This document shows, one piece after another, positions 53,425-63,930 of a DNA stretch of 64,000 nt. This DNA is from Duganella sp. 1224. Its GTDB lineage: Bacteria; Pseudomonadota; Gammaproteobacteria; Burkholderiales; Burkholderiaceae_D. The first letter of the stretch is position 1, and each line of letters opens with the position of its first letter. Made by a program: the position numbers and the translations under genes. Below the pieces are notes generated by a model. That model made no database searches. It saw nothing but the letters and a program-made list of their open reading frames with translations, and was not told the DNA's origin. The DNA lies in assembly GCF_013408245.1 (NCBI RefSeq), contig NZ_JACBYS010000006.1:62001-126000 (forward strand), in the 5' to 3' direction.

Positions 53425-55293
53425 TTACTGGTACTTGATGGTCCACTTGATCGTCAGCGGCGCTTTCAGCGTCAGCTTGCCGGTGCTGCAGGTGACCAGC
53501 GTCTTCATCGCGCCATACGGCGCCATGAAGTCCTTGCTGCCATTGGTGGGCGCGGACTGGCACTGCTGCAGACCGCTGACACTGTATTCCTTCACATCGC
53601 CCTGCGCGAAGGTGACGGTATTGCCCTGAATAGTAGCCTGATCCGAGAAAGAGGCGAATTCCAGTGACACCTTCTCCACCTCCTGCGCACCGACCGGCGT
53701 ATAGACGTCGGTGCGCGTCATCACGCCATGCTCCAGCGTGTAGGTGGTGTGCAGCTTGATGCGGCCATCCTTGACCGGCGAGCGCTTGCCCAGTTTATCC
53801 AGTTCGTCCTGGCGATAGGTGATGGTGTAACGCTGGCCATCCTGCGCGGTCTTGATGTCCTTCAGCCACGCCGCGCCGATCAGTTGCGTGCCGTCGGCCA
53901 TGGTGAACTTGGGCAGCAGCTGCGGATGCGCGGCGCCGCTGTCGGCCACGCCGGACACGATGCCCGGCGCGAACGGCAGTGGATAGTAAGGGCTGTTGTC
54001 ATGCTGGCTGATGCCGCCGTTGATCATGTTCAGGCTGACCACGTGCTTGCCGTCGCGGAAAATGGCCAGCGCGCGGTCGTACTCGCCCTTGGCGAAGGTG
54101 GTCACGCTGAAGGGCGGACGGTTCTTGTCCAGCCACGCCTGCAGGTCGGCCTTCGGCTGCGCATCCTTGAAGCCCGCCGCGTTCCACATCTCGTTGGTGG
54201 ACAGCAGCTGGTGCAGCAGCGAGAAGTTCTCGCCCAGGATGCGGTGCTTGCCGCGATAGGTATCGGTGCGGCGTCCCTTGCCCCACATGTCCAGCGAATG
54301 CATGGACGGGTCGTACCAGAAGTCCATGTAGCGCGCCGCCACGCGCGACGAGAAGGCGTAGGCGTACTGCTTTTCCTCCGGCGTCAACACGTTCAGGTAG
54401 GCCGATACGGACAGGATCTCCACCAGCGCCGTCTCGCCATACGGGCCCAGGCTGCGGCCAAAGCTGAAGCCATCGCCGGCGGTGTTGGCGACATTGAGCG
54501 CGATGTCGGCCGCCTTGCGCAGCAGGCCTTTCAGCTCCTCGGTCGGCTGCAGGCCGGTTTCCAGGAAGCGCTCGCAGATCTCGGCGATCAGCAGGATGCT
54601 GTAACGGTCGAACCGCCCCTCGCCGTCCGTCTCGTCGGAAAAGCCGAACTGGCCGGAGTACTTCTTGTAATGCGTGAGCATTTTCTCCAGCAGCACCTTG
54701 CCGGCGCTGTCGTCCTCCCAGCCCATCATCATGCGCAGGCGCGCGATGCTGAAGGCGACGCCGTAGTAGTTGGTCGGCAGGTTGATCAGGTCCCACTGCG
54801 GCGTGACGAAGGTGCGCCAGTCCAGTTGCTTGCGCAGCTTCTCCAGCGTGGCCGGGCTGACGGCGCGCTCCAGCAGGCCCTCCTGCTTCAGCTTCACCAG
54901 CGTGCCGATGTAGTAGTAGATACCCCAGGTATGGTTATCCATGCCGACCGTCATGTCGGCGATGTCGCGGTAGTCCTTCAGTTTCCGCTCCAGCGAAGGA
55001 TCATCCTTCGGCGTATTGAGCAGCACATGACCGAGGCCCGCCGCCACTTTCCCCGGCAGGAATTTGTCGCCGCTCTTGAACGGCGACGTGCCGTCCATGA
55101 CGATGCCCTCCTTTTCCGTCGCCAGCTTCTTGAAAAAGTAATCCAGCTGCTGGTACGCGTTGTCCTGCACGATGCGGTTCATCGGCGTGGTGGCCAGCGG
55201 TGGAACGTAATTGGCGGGAGTGACCTGGGCGACGACTGCAGCGGGAGCAAACGCCAGCAGCACGGCCAGCGCGGTGGAATTCAGGGATATCAT
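53425..55293 (-). CDS. Secreted alpha/alpha-barrel enzyme of unknown family
   Basis: Protein of 622 residues, signal peptide ending FAPAAVVAQ. The first 400 residues are helical with repeated aromatic and Gly/Asn turns (NHTWGIYYYIGTLVKL, WDLINLPTNYYGVAFSIARL, GENFSLLHQLL). The C-terminus is beta-rich (about 480-620). This is the layout of many polysaccharide lyases with an alpha/alpha toroid plus beta-sandwich, such as PL8/PL15/PL17/PL21, but I cannot place it in a family. ATG 55293 is preferred over TTG 55305. It is the first gene of the leftward operon and probably attacks the polymer. Confidence 0.6.
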   Translation of the reverse strand: MISLNSTALAVLLAFAPAAVVAQVTPANYVPPLATTPMNRIVQDNAYQQLDYFFKKLATEKEGIVMDGTSPFKSGDKFLPGKVAAGLGHVLLNTPKDDPSLERKLKDYRDIADMTVGMDNHTWGIYYYIGTLVKLKQEGLLERAVSPATLEKLRKQLDWRTFVTPQWDLINLPTNYYGVAFSIARLRMMMGWEDDSAGKVLLEKMLTHYKKYSGQFGFSDETDGEGRFDRYSILLIAEICERFLETGLQPTEELKGLLRKAADIALNVANTAGDGFSFGRSLGPYGETALVEILSVSAYLNVLTPEEKQYAYAFSSRVAARYMDFWYDPSMHSLDMWGKGRRTDTYRGKHRILGENFSLLHQLLSTNEMWNAAGFKDAQPKADLQAWLDKNRPPFSVTTFAKGEYDRALAIFRDGKHVVSLNMINGGISQHDNSPYYPLPFAPGIVSGVADSGAAHPQLLPKFTMADGTQLIGAAWLKDIKTAQDGQRYTITYRQDELDKLGKRSPVKDGRIKLHTTYTLEHGVMTRTDVYTPVGAQEVEKVSLEFASFSDQATIQGNTVTFAQGDVKEYSVSGLQQCQSAPTNGSKDFMAPYGAMKTLVTCSTGKLTLKAPLTIKWTIKYQ

Positions 55294-55315
55294 GTGGTGT
55301 CTCAAATATTATTGG

Positions 55316-55325
55316 AAAACGTTTT
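55316..55325. promoter_or_regulatory. LacI-type operator candidate 1
   Basis: AAAACGTTTT within TGGAAAACGTTTTACGG, 23 bases upstream of the leftward operon's first ATG. Palindromes centred on a CpG with AAACGTTT are the usual operator of LacI/GalR-family sugar regulators. No LacI gene is in the window. Confidence 0.55.
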
Positions 55326-55412
55326 ACGGATGGTATGTGATTTTTATGTCGAGGTAAAGCGGGTGCGCCCACTATTCTATTGACCATCGGGCTAAAATGG
55401 TTATACTGCCGA

Positions 55413-55424
55413 TTAAACGTTTAA
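55413..55424. promoter_or_regulatory. LacI-type operator candidate 2
   Basis: TTAAACGTTTAA, a perfect 12-bp palindrome 17 bases before the uronate dehydrogenase start and 97 bases from the first site. Both arms of the divergent locus thus carry a matching operator near their start codons, which fits repression of each by the same protein and possible looping. Confidence 0.6.
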
Positions 55425-55440
55425 CCATAAGCCTGAAAAT

Positions 55441-56262
55441 ATGACCACTTCTACCACGCAAAAACCCTTCAAACGCATCCTGCTGACCGGCGCCGGCGGC
55501 GGCCTGGGAACCGTGCTGCGCGAACGCGCCAAGGCCTGGGCGGACGTCGTCCGCCTGAACGACGTCAAGGACCTTGGTCCGGCGCGCGAAGGCGAGGAAA
55601 TCGTTATCGGCGACCTGGCCGACCGCGACAAGGTGATGGCCATGATGGAAGGCGTGGACGCCGTGCTGCACTTCGGCGGCATCTCGGTCGAAGACCAGTT
55701 CGAGCCGATCATGAACGCCAACATCCTCGGCCTGCACCACCTGTACGAGGCGGTGCACAAGTGCGGCGTCAAGCGCGTGATCTACGCCAGCTCCAGCCAC
55801 GTCGTCGGCTTCTACAAGACGACCGAACTGGTGGACGCCAGCATGCCGCTGCGTCCCGATGGTTTTTACGGCGTATCCAAGGCCTTCGGCGAGGCGCTGT
55901 CGCGCTACTACTACGACCGCTTCGGCACCGAGACGGTGTGCCTGCGCATCGGCTCCTCGTTCCCGGAGCCGAAAAATCCGCGCATGATGGTGACCTACCT
56001 GGCTTATGATGACCTGGTGGAGCTGATCCGCTGCTCGCTGTTCACGCCGCGCGTCGGCCACACCATCACCTTCGGCACCTCGGACAACGCGGTCAAGTGG
56101 TGGGACAACAAGCACGCCTCGCACCTGGGCTACGTGCCGAAACAAAGCTCGCGCGAGTTCGCGGCCAACTTCCCGGACCATGCCGAGTATCCCGCCGCCG
56201 ACGACGCGCCGACCATCTACCAGGGCGGCCCGTTCGTCGTTGCGGGACCGATGTACAAATAA
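55441..56262 (+). CDS. udh: Uronate dehydrogenase
   Basis: Cytoplasmic NAD-dependent enzyme of 273 residues. The extended-SDR signature TGAGGGLG is at about 17-24. The catalytic Tyr and Lys are in YGVSK. HFGGISVEDQFEPI, IYASSSHVVGFYK and IRIGSSFPEPKNPRM match bacterial uronate dehydrogenases closely. It oxidises D-galacturonate or D-glucuronate to the aldarolactone in the oxidative uronate pathway. It opens the rightward arm and is followed 21 bases later by the GH105 fusion. Confidence 0.9.
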   Translation: MTTSTTQKPFKRILLTGAGGGLGTVLRERAKAWADVVRLNDVKDLGPAREGEEIVIGDLADRDKVMAMMEGVDAVLHFGGISVEDQFEPIMNANILGLHHLYEAVHKCGVKRVIYASSSHVVGFYKTTELVDASMPLRPDGFYGVSKAFGEALSRYYYDRFGTETVCLRIGSSFPEPKNPRMMVTYLAYDDLVELIRCSLFTPRVGHTITFGTSDNAVKWWDNKHASHLGYVPKQSSREFAANFPDHAEYPAADDAPTIYQGGPFVVAGPMYK

Positions 56263-56283
56263 AACAAAACAAAGAGGAGACAC

Positions 56284-58482
56284 ATGACAGCATCGCATTC
56301 GTATCTACGCATCGCCGTACTGGCCACCGTGGCGGCCATGTGCCACGGCGCGCCAGCCATCGCCGCCGATGCGCCGGCCGCGATGGCTGCGGCGCCGTCG
56401 GCCGCCATCAATCCCAAGGCCGTGCTGTCCGCCATGGAGCGGGTGGCCGACTGGCAGCTGGCCAATCCCAGCCAGCACCGGCCGGACGACTGGACGCAGG
56501 CGGTGGGCTACAACGGCATCATGGCGCTGGCCAACATCTCCGGCAGCGCCAAATACCGCGATGCGATGATCGCCATGGGCGAAAAGAACAACTGGCAACT
56601 CGGCCCCAATCACTACCACGCGGATGATCACATCGTCGGCCAGACCTACGCCGAACTGTATCTGCAAACCCACGACCCGAAGATGATCGCGCCGATGCGC
56701 GCCAGCTTTGACGACATCCTCGCCAACCGCCGCACCGGCACGCTGGAATTCACCGTCAAGGGCAACCAGGACCGCTGGTCGTGGTGCGACGCGCTGTACA
56801 TGGCGCCGCCGGCCTGGCTGCGCCTGTCGGCCATCACCGGCGACCAGCGCTACCTCGACTTCGCCATCAGCGAATGGTGGGTGACCTCGGACTACCTGTA
56901 CGACAAGGAAGAACACCTGTACTTCCGCGACTCCAACTACTTCGACAAGCGCGAAGCCAACGGCAAGAAGGTCTACTGGAGCCGCGGCAACGGCTGGGTG
57001 ATGGGCGGCCTGGTGCGCGTGCTGCAATACCTGCCCGAGAATCATCCCGCGCGTCCGCGCTTCGTCCAGCAGTACCAGGACATGGCGGCCAAGCTGCTCA
57101 CGCTGCAGCAGCCGAACGGCCTGTGGCGCGCCAGCCTGCTCGACCCGGCCAGCTACCCGATGAAGGAATCAAGCGGCTCGGCGCTGTACACCTACGCGTT
57201 CGCATGGGGCGTCAATCAAGGCCTGCTGGACGCGAAAGCGTTCAAGCCGGCGGTGCAAAAGGCATGGAGCGCGCTGGTGGCCAACGTTCAGCCGGACGGC
57301 AAGCTGACGCACGTGCAGCCCATCGGCCTGGCGCCCAAGGTCTTCGACGACAATCTGACCGAGGTGTATGGCGTGGGCGGCTTCCTGCTGGCCGGCAGCG
57401 AGGTCTATCGCATGGCGGTGCTGGAGAAGGCCAAGCCGCAAACCGTCAGCGTGACCAACCCGGACGTCACCCTGCGCGGCGACGAACTGGCCGAGGCCAC
57501 CATCGGCAAGGGCATCAACCAGCCGGTGGTGATGGACGCCGCCACCTCGGCCATCGTCAACTCGCAGGTGATCGGCAAGCAGATCGTCTTCCCGGTCAAC
57601 CTGGCGGCCGGCGAAACGCGCCGCTACCTGGTGCTGCCGGCCGCGCGCCTGGCCGCCGTGCCGCCGGCCGACGTCAAGACGCATGCCCGCTTCGTGCCCG
57701 AACGTCTCGATGATTTCGCCTGGGAGAGCGACCGCACCGCGCACCGCGTGTACGGCCCGGCCATCATCAAGGACCCGAAGGAACACCTGATCAGCAGCGG
57801 CGTGGACGTGTGGGTGAAAAAGGTACGCACGCCGGTCATCGACAAATGGTACCAGCGCGGCGAATATCACCACGACATCGGCGAAGGCCTGGACTTCTAC
57901 GACGTGGGCCAGAGCCGCGGCTGCGGCGGCACCACCATCCTGGCCGACGGCAAGCTGCACAACTCCGCCAACTTCAGCAAGTGGAAGGTACTGGCCGACG
58001 GTCCGCTGCGGTCGATCTTCGAGCTGACCTACGCCGACTGGGACGCCGGCAATGGCCGCAAGGTATCGGAAGTGAAGCGTTTCTCGATCGACGCCGGCTC
58101 CAACATGACGCGCGTCGAAACGCGCTTCAAGGCCAGCGGCGCCGGACCGCTGACGGTGGGCGTGGGCATCGTCCAGCGCGACGGCGAAGGCCACTACACC
58201 GCCAACGGCGAGCAGCACCTGACCAGCTACTGGCAGCCGCCGCACGGCGACGACGGCAGCATCGGCTGCGGCGTGATCCTGCCGGCCGGCGCCGACAAGT
58301 TTGACGTGATCGACCAGCAGCAGCTAACCATCGCCAACGCCGAACCGGGCCAGCCCTTCGTCTACTACTTTGGCGCCGGCTGGAGCAAGAGCGGCGACTT
58401 CGCCGACGCCGACGCGTGGGACGGCTACGTCTACCGCTACGCACAAAAACTCAAGCTGCCGCTCAAGGTCAGCTCGCCATAA
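56284..58482 (+). CDS. GH105-DUF4861 fusion
   Basis: Secreted protein of 732 residues, signal peptide ending AIAADA. Residues about 45-380 are a GH105 unsaturated-uronyl hydrolase barrel (NHYHADDHIVGQTYAELYL, WCDALYMAPPAWLRLSAITG). Residues about 400-730 are a DUF4861 beta-domain (EYHHDIGEGLDFYDVGQSRG). GH105 removes unsaturated uronic acid left by lyases, so a lyase must act earlier in the locus. DUF4861 often accompanies pectin and rhamnogalacturonan enzymes. GAGGAGA precedes the ATG. Confidence 0.88.
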   Translation: MTASHSYLRIAVLATVAAMCHGAPAIAADAPAAMAAAPSAAINPKAVLSAMERVADWQLANPSQHRPDDWTQAVGYNGIMALANISGSAKYRDAMIAMGEKNNWQLGPNHYHADDHIVGQTYAELYLQTHDPKMIAPMRASFDDILANRRTGTLEFTVKGNQDRWSWCDALYMAPPAWLRLSAITGDQRYLDFAISEWWVTSDYLYDKEEHLYFRDSNYFDKREANGKKVYWSRGNGWVMGGLVRVLQYLPENHPARPRFVQQYQDMAAKLLTLQQPNGLWRASLLDPASYPMKESSGSALYTYAFAWGVNQGLLDAKAFKPAVQKAWSALVANVQPDGKLTHVQPIGLAPKVFDDNLTEVYGVGGFLLAGSEVYRMAVLEKAKPQTVSVTNPDVTLRGDELAEATIGKGINQPVVMDAATSAIVNSQVIGKQIVFPVNLAAGETRRYLVLPAARLAAVPPADVKTHARFVPERLDDFAWESDRTAHRVYGPAIIKDPKEHLISSGVDVWVKKVRTPVIDKWYQRGEYHHDIGEGLDFYDVGQSRGCGGTTILADGKLHNSANFSKWKVLADGPLRSIFELTYADWDAGNGRKVSEVKRFSIDAGSNMTRVETRFKASGAGPLTVGVGIVQRDGEGHYTANGEQHLTSYWQPPHGDDGSIGCGVILPAGADKFDVIDQQQLTIANAEPGQPFVYYFGAGWSKSGDFADADAWDGYVYRYAQKLKLPLKVSSP

Positions 58483-58492
58483 CCGCCCCAAA

Positions 58493-58580
58493 CCGGGGTC
58501 AGTGCCGACATTCGGACACGAGCACAACCGTAGCGGCCGTTACGGTTGTGCTCGTGTCCGAATGTCGGCACTGACCCCGG
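58493..58580. repeat. 88-bp near-perfect palindrome
   Basis: From CCGGGGTCAGTGCCGACATT inward, 44-bp arms meet at CGGCCG (centre 58536/58537) with one mismatch, G58533 against T58540. It starts 11 bases after the GH105-DUF4861 stop. A run of eight T begins at 58588, so a transcript would form a very long hairpin and then a U-tract: this may act as a terminator. It may also be a repetitive extragenic element. I found no second copy in the window. Confidence 0.75.
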
Positions 58581-58604
58581 TGTTGGATTTTTTTTAACCG
58601 TGAA

Positions 58605-58620
58605 GTGGAAGCGTTACCAC
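58605..58620. promoter_or_regulatory. LacI-type operator candidate 3
   Basis: GTGGAAGCGTTACCAC has outer arms GTGG/CCAC and a central AAGCGTTA close to the LacI/GalR consensus. It is 45 bases upstream of the TonB-dependent receptor ATG. It resembles, without being identical to, the two AAACGTTT sites 3.2 kb away. Confidence 0.4.
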
Positions 58621-58664
58621 AATGTAGTTGAAGTTCCCAAAACCAATAAGACAGGAGATACCAT

Positions 58665-61052
58665 ATGCAAGCGAATCATCCACCGTTGCGGCGCATCACC
58701 GCCGCTGTTTCCCTGGCGCTGCTGGCCGCCGCCGCCGCCGCGCAGGACGCCGACACCGGCAAACTGGAGTCGGTCATCGTCACCGCCAACAAGCGCGCGC
58801 AGAATCTGCAGGACGTGCCGGCCTCGATCACCGTGCTGAACGACGCCGTCCTGCAACGCGCCAATGTGCGCGACCTGGAGGACATTCCCGCGCTGTCGCC
58901 GGCGCTGACGCTGTCCTACGGCACCCAGCCAGGCAACTTCAGCATCAATATGCGCGGCATCGGCACCTTCTCGCTGGGCATCGGCGTCGAGGCCGACGTG
59001 GCCGTCATCGTCGACGACGTGCCGCTCGGCATGCAGGCCGGCGCCTTCAAGGACCTGGCCGACGTCGGCCGCATCGAGGTGCTGAAGGGCCCGCAAAGCA
59101 CGCTGTTCGGCAAGAGCTCGATCGCCGGCGCCATCAACATCACCACCCAGCCGATCGGCGGCCCGTGGAAGACCAAGGCCACCACCTATGTCACCAACGA
59201 CGATGAGTGGCGCGTCGGCGTCAGCACCGGCGGCGCCGTGTCCGACACGCTGCGCCTGCGCGTGGCCGCCAGCAAGACCAACTTCGACGGCACGCTGAAC
59301 AACCTCACCACCGGCAAGAAGCTCAACGGCAGCAAGGGCGACAACATCAGCGGCAAGCTGGAATGGCAGCCGCTCGACCAGCTGACCCTGACGCTGACGC
59401 CGCACTACAACCGCACCGAAAAATTCTGCTGTTCGACCGCCTTCACCTCGATGTCGCCGGGTGCGCTGTACCGCAACGCGCCGCAGCTGCCGCCGTCGGT
59501 GGTGCTGGCCGGCATCCACATCAGCCCGGACAACCGCGACGTGCGCAACGATTATCCGACCGGCGGCAAGTTCCACGACGCCGGCACCGGCGTCAAGCTG
59601 GACTGGGCCTTCGATGACCAGAGCCCGCTGGCCGGCCACACGCTGAGCTCGATTTCGTCCTACAGCACCTACCACATGGACGACTACCAGGACAACGACA
59701 ACACCGACGTCGACATCCTGCCCTTCCTGCTGCTGCCCAACGGCCAGCCGACCGGCATGCATGGCGGCCTGTATCAGTACGGCTTCTTCGACGTCAAGTC
59801 GACCACGCAGGAGTTCCGCCTGACCTCGCCGGACAAGGGCGCGCTGCGCTACGTGGCCGGCCTGTGGTACGGCAAGAACGACCTGACGCGCGAGCTGACC
59901 AAGGCGCCGCTGATCCAGTCCTACGGCACCGCCTACGGCGCCGACGCCTGGAACATCAGCAAGGCCATCTACGGCCAGGGCTCGTGGGACTTCCGCCCCA
60001 ACACCAGCCTGATCCTCGGCGCCCGCTACAACGACGAGGACACCGGCTACAACTTCCGCCGCTACACGGTGCCGCCGCAGGTCCACGCCACCACCGAGTT
60101 CTACACCAAGTCCGACAACGACAAGAGCAGCACCTACAAGCTGGGCCTGGAACACCGGCAGAACAAGGACACCATGTTCTACGCCATGGCTTCGACCGGC
60201 CACAAGGGCAAGGCCTACGACCTGACCTCGGGCTTCACGGCCGCCACCGCCAAGCTGCCGGCCGTGGCGCCGGAAACCGCCAAGAGCTACGAGCTGGGCT
60301 GGAAGCAAAGCCTGTGGGACAACCGCGCGATGTTCAGCGTGGCGCTGTTCCGCACCAACTTCAAGCACTTCCAGCAGTCGTCCAGCTTCTTTGACGACGA
60401 CGGCACCTTCCGCACCGGCCTGAACAGCATCGGCGGCCTGCACACCCAAGGCCTGGAAGTGGAAGGCAATGTGCGGGTGACGCGCGCGCTGCAGTTGAAC
60501 GGCAGCTTCGCCTACACCGAGGCCACGATCCAGTCGTTTGAAAACGGGCCGTGCTACAACGTCGTCAACGCCGCCGGCACCGCCGGCGTGCCGGGACCGG
60601 GCTGCGCGCAGAATCCCAAGTTCAACAACACCTTCGTGCAGAACCTGGCCGGCAAGACCCTGCCGAACGCGCCCAAGGTCAAGGTCAACCTGGGCGGCCA
60701 GTACGACCTGATGCTGCCGTCGTACAGCTTCAACGGCTTCGTGGCGGCCAACACGCGCTACCAGAGCCGCACCCAGTTCTCGCTGAACCAGGACCCCAAC
60801 ACCATCCAGGGCGCGTACGGCATCACCAACCTGAGTTTCGGCGTCAAGGACAAGCAGGACCGCTACAAGGTGACGCTGCTGGTCAACAACCTGTTCGACA
60901 AGCGCTATGCGACCGGCCTGAACAACGCCATCGCCAACGGCACCTGGAGCCCGAAGGCGCCCAACACGCCGATCGCGGTCAACACCACCGAATGGATGCC
61001 GCCGCGCGACTTCCAGCGCTACTTCGGCGCCCGCCTCGACGTCACCTTCTAA
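58665..61052 (+). CDS. TonB-dependent receptor
   Basis: Outer-membrane receptor of 795 residues. A signal peptide (about 1-26) is followed by a TonB-box-like stretch (LESVIVTANKR), the plug domain (MRGIGTFSLGIGVEADVAV, EVLKGPQSTLFGKSSIAGAI) and a 22-strand barrel ending ARLDVTF with the terminal aromatic residue. No STN domain, so it does not transduce signal. In this locus it likely imports oligosaccharides made by the secreted enzymes. Own candidate operator upstream; strong terminator downstream. Confidence 0.92.
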   Translation: MQANHPPLRRITAAVSLALLAAAAAAQDADTGKLESVIVTANKRAQNLQDVPASITVLNDAVLQRANVRDLEDIPALSPALTLSYGTQPGNFSINMRGIGTFSLGIGVEADVAVIVDDVPLGMQAGAFKDLADVGRIEVLKGPQSTLFGKSSIAGAINITTQPIGGPWKTKATTYVTNDDEWRVGVSTGGAVSDTLRLRVAASKTNFDGTLNNLTTGKKLNGSKGDNISGKLEWQPLDQLTLTLTPHYNRTEKFCCSTAFTSMSPGALYRNAPQLPPSVVLAGIHISPDNRDVRNDYPTGGKFHDAGTGVKLDWAFDDQSPLAGHTLSSISSYSTYHMDDYQDNDNTDVDILPFLLLPNGQPTGMHGGLYQYGFFDVKSTTQEFRLTSPDKGALRYVAGLWYGKNDLTRELTKAPLIQSYGTAYGADAWNISKAIYGQGSWDFRPNTSLILGARYNDEDTGYNFRRYTVPPQVHATTEFYTKSDNDKSSTYKLGLEHRQNKDTMFYAMASTGHKGKAYDLTSGFTAATAKLPAVAPETAKSYELGWKQSLWDNRAMFSVALFRTNFKHFQQSSSFFDDDGTFRTGLNSIGGLHTQGLEVEGNVRVTRALQLNGSFAYTEATIQSFENGPCYNVVNAAGTAGVPGPGCAQNPKFNNTFVQNLAGKTLPNAPKVKVNLGGQYDLMLPSYSFNGFVAANTRYQSRTQFSLNQDPNTIQGAYGITNLSFGVKDKQDRYKVTLLVNNLFDKRYATGLNNAIANGTWSPKAPNTPIAVNTTEWMPPRDFQRYFGARLDVTF

Positions 61053-61096
61053 AACCGCATCTCCCGCGCGACGCCGCTCCATCGGTCGCACTTTGG

Positions 61097-61127
61097 CCCC
61101 CGCAGCTTGCTGCGGGGGTATTTTTTT
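61097..61127 (+). terminator. Rho-independent terminator
   Basis: CCCCCGCAGC-TT-GCTGCGGGGG is a perfect 10-bp stem followed by TATTTTTTT. It lies 45 bases after the TonB-dependent receptor stop and ends that transcript. Confidence 0.9.
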
Positions 61128-61244
61128 GGCATTACCGTTGGGTCAGATTCTGAAAACAGCAGGCCGAACATGGTAAGCTTCGACCCCGGCACCCTCCCGC
61201 CACGCCTTTTTTCCACCAACTTCCACCTGTAAATACTTAATTTC

Positions 61245-62081
61245 ATGGATATCGTTCTCGCGCTGAAAGCCCTGATCATGGGCCTGGTTGAAGGTTTCAC
61301 CGAATTCCTGCCGATTTCCTCCACCGGCCACCTGATCCTCGCCGAGCACCTGCTGGGCTTCCAGGGCATGGAAGAAAAAATGAAAGTGTTCGAGATCGTC
61401 ATCCAGGCCGGCGCCATGCTGGCCGTGATCTGGGAGTTCCGCGCCCGCATCCTGGCCGTGCTGACCGGCCTGGGCGACCCGAAACAACAGCGCTTCGCCA
61501 TCAACGTGCTGATCGCCTTCCTGCCGGCCGCCGTGCTGGGCGTGCTGTTCAACAAGGCCATCAAGCAGGTACTGTTCGCGCCGGTGCCGGTGGCGCTGGC
61601 CTTCATCATCGGCGGCTTCGTCATCCTGTGGGTGGAAAAGCGCGCCAAGGACAATCCGGGCGTGGCCCGCATCAACTCGGTCGACGACCTGACCGTGGTG
61701 GACGCGCTGAAGATCGGCATCGCCCAGGCTTTCGCGCTGATACCGGGCACCAGCCGCTCGGGCGCCACCATCATGGGCAGCATGATCTTCGGCCTGTCGC
61801 GCAAGGTGGCCACCGAGTTCTCGTTCTTCCTGGCGATTCCGACCCTGATCGGCGCCACCGTCTACTCGCTGTACAAGGAGCGCGCACTGCTGTCGGCCGC
61901 CGACCTGCCGCTGTTCACCATCGGCACCGTGTCGGCCTTCATCTCCGCCTTCCTGTGCGTGCGCTGGCTGCTGCGCTATATCAGCTCGCATACGTTCACG
62001 GTGTTTGCGTGGTATCGCATCGCCTTTGGCGTGCTGGTGCTCGTGACCGCGTATACTGGCACCATCGTCTGGGCCGACTAA
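61245..62081 (+). CDS. uppP: Undecaprenyl-diphosphatase
   Basis: Polytopic membrane enzyme of 278 residues. EGFTEFLPISSTGHL near residue 17 and PGTSRSGAT near 165 are the two BacA/UppP active-site motifs. Dephosphorylates undecaprenyl diphosphate so the carrier can be reused in cell-wall synthesis; also gives low-level bacitracin resistance. Length and motifs are normal. It stands alone between the terminator and recQ. Confidence 0.96.
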   Translation: MDIVLALKALIMGLVEGFTEFLPISSTGHLILAEHLLGFQGMEEKMKVFEIVIQAGAMLAVIWEFRARILAVLTGLGDPKQQRFAINVLIAFLPAAVLGVLFNKAIKQVLFAPVPVALAFIIGGFVILWVEKRAKDNPGVARINSVDDLTVVDALKIGIAQAFALIPGTSRSGATIMGSMIFGLSRKVATEFSFFLAIPTLIGATVYSLYKERALLSAADLPLFTIGTVSAFISAFLCVRWLLRYISSHTFTVFAWYRIAFGVLVLVTAYTGTIVWAD

Positions 62082-62106
62082 TTTTTTATAAAGCAGTAGC
62101 AGTATC

Positions 62107-63930
<1,824 letters not shown>

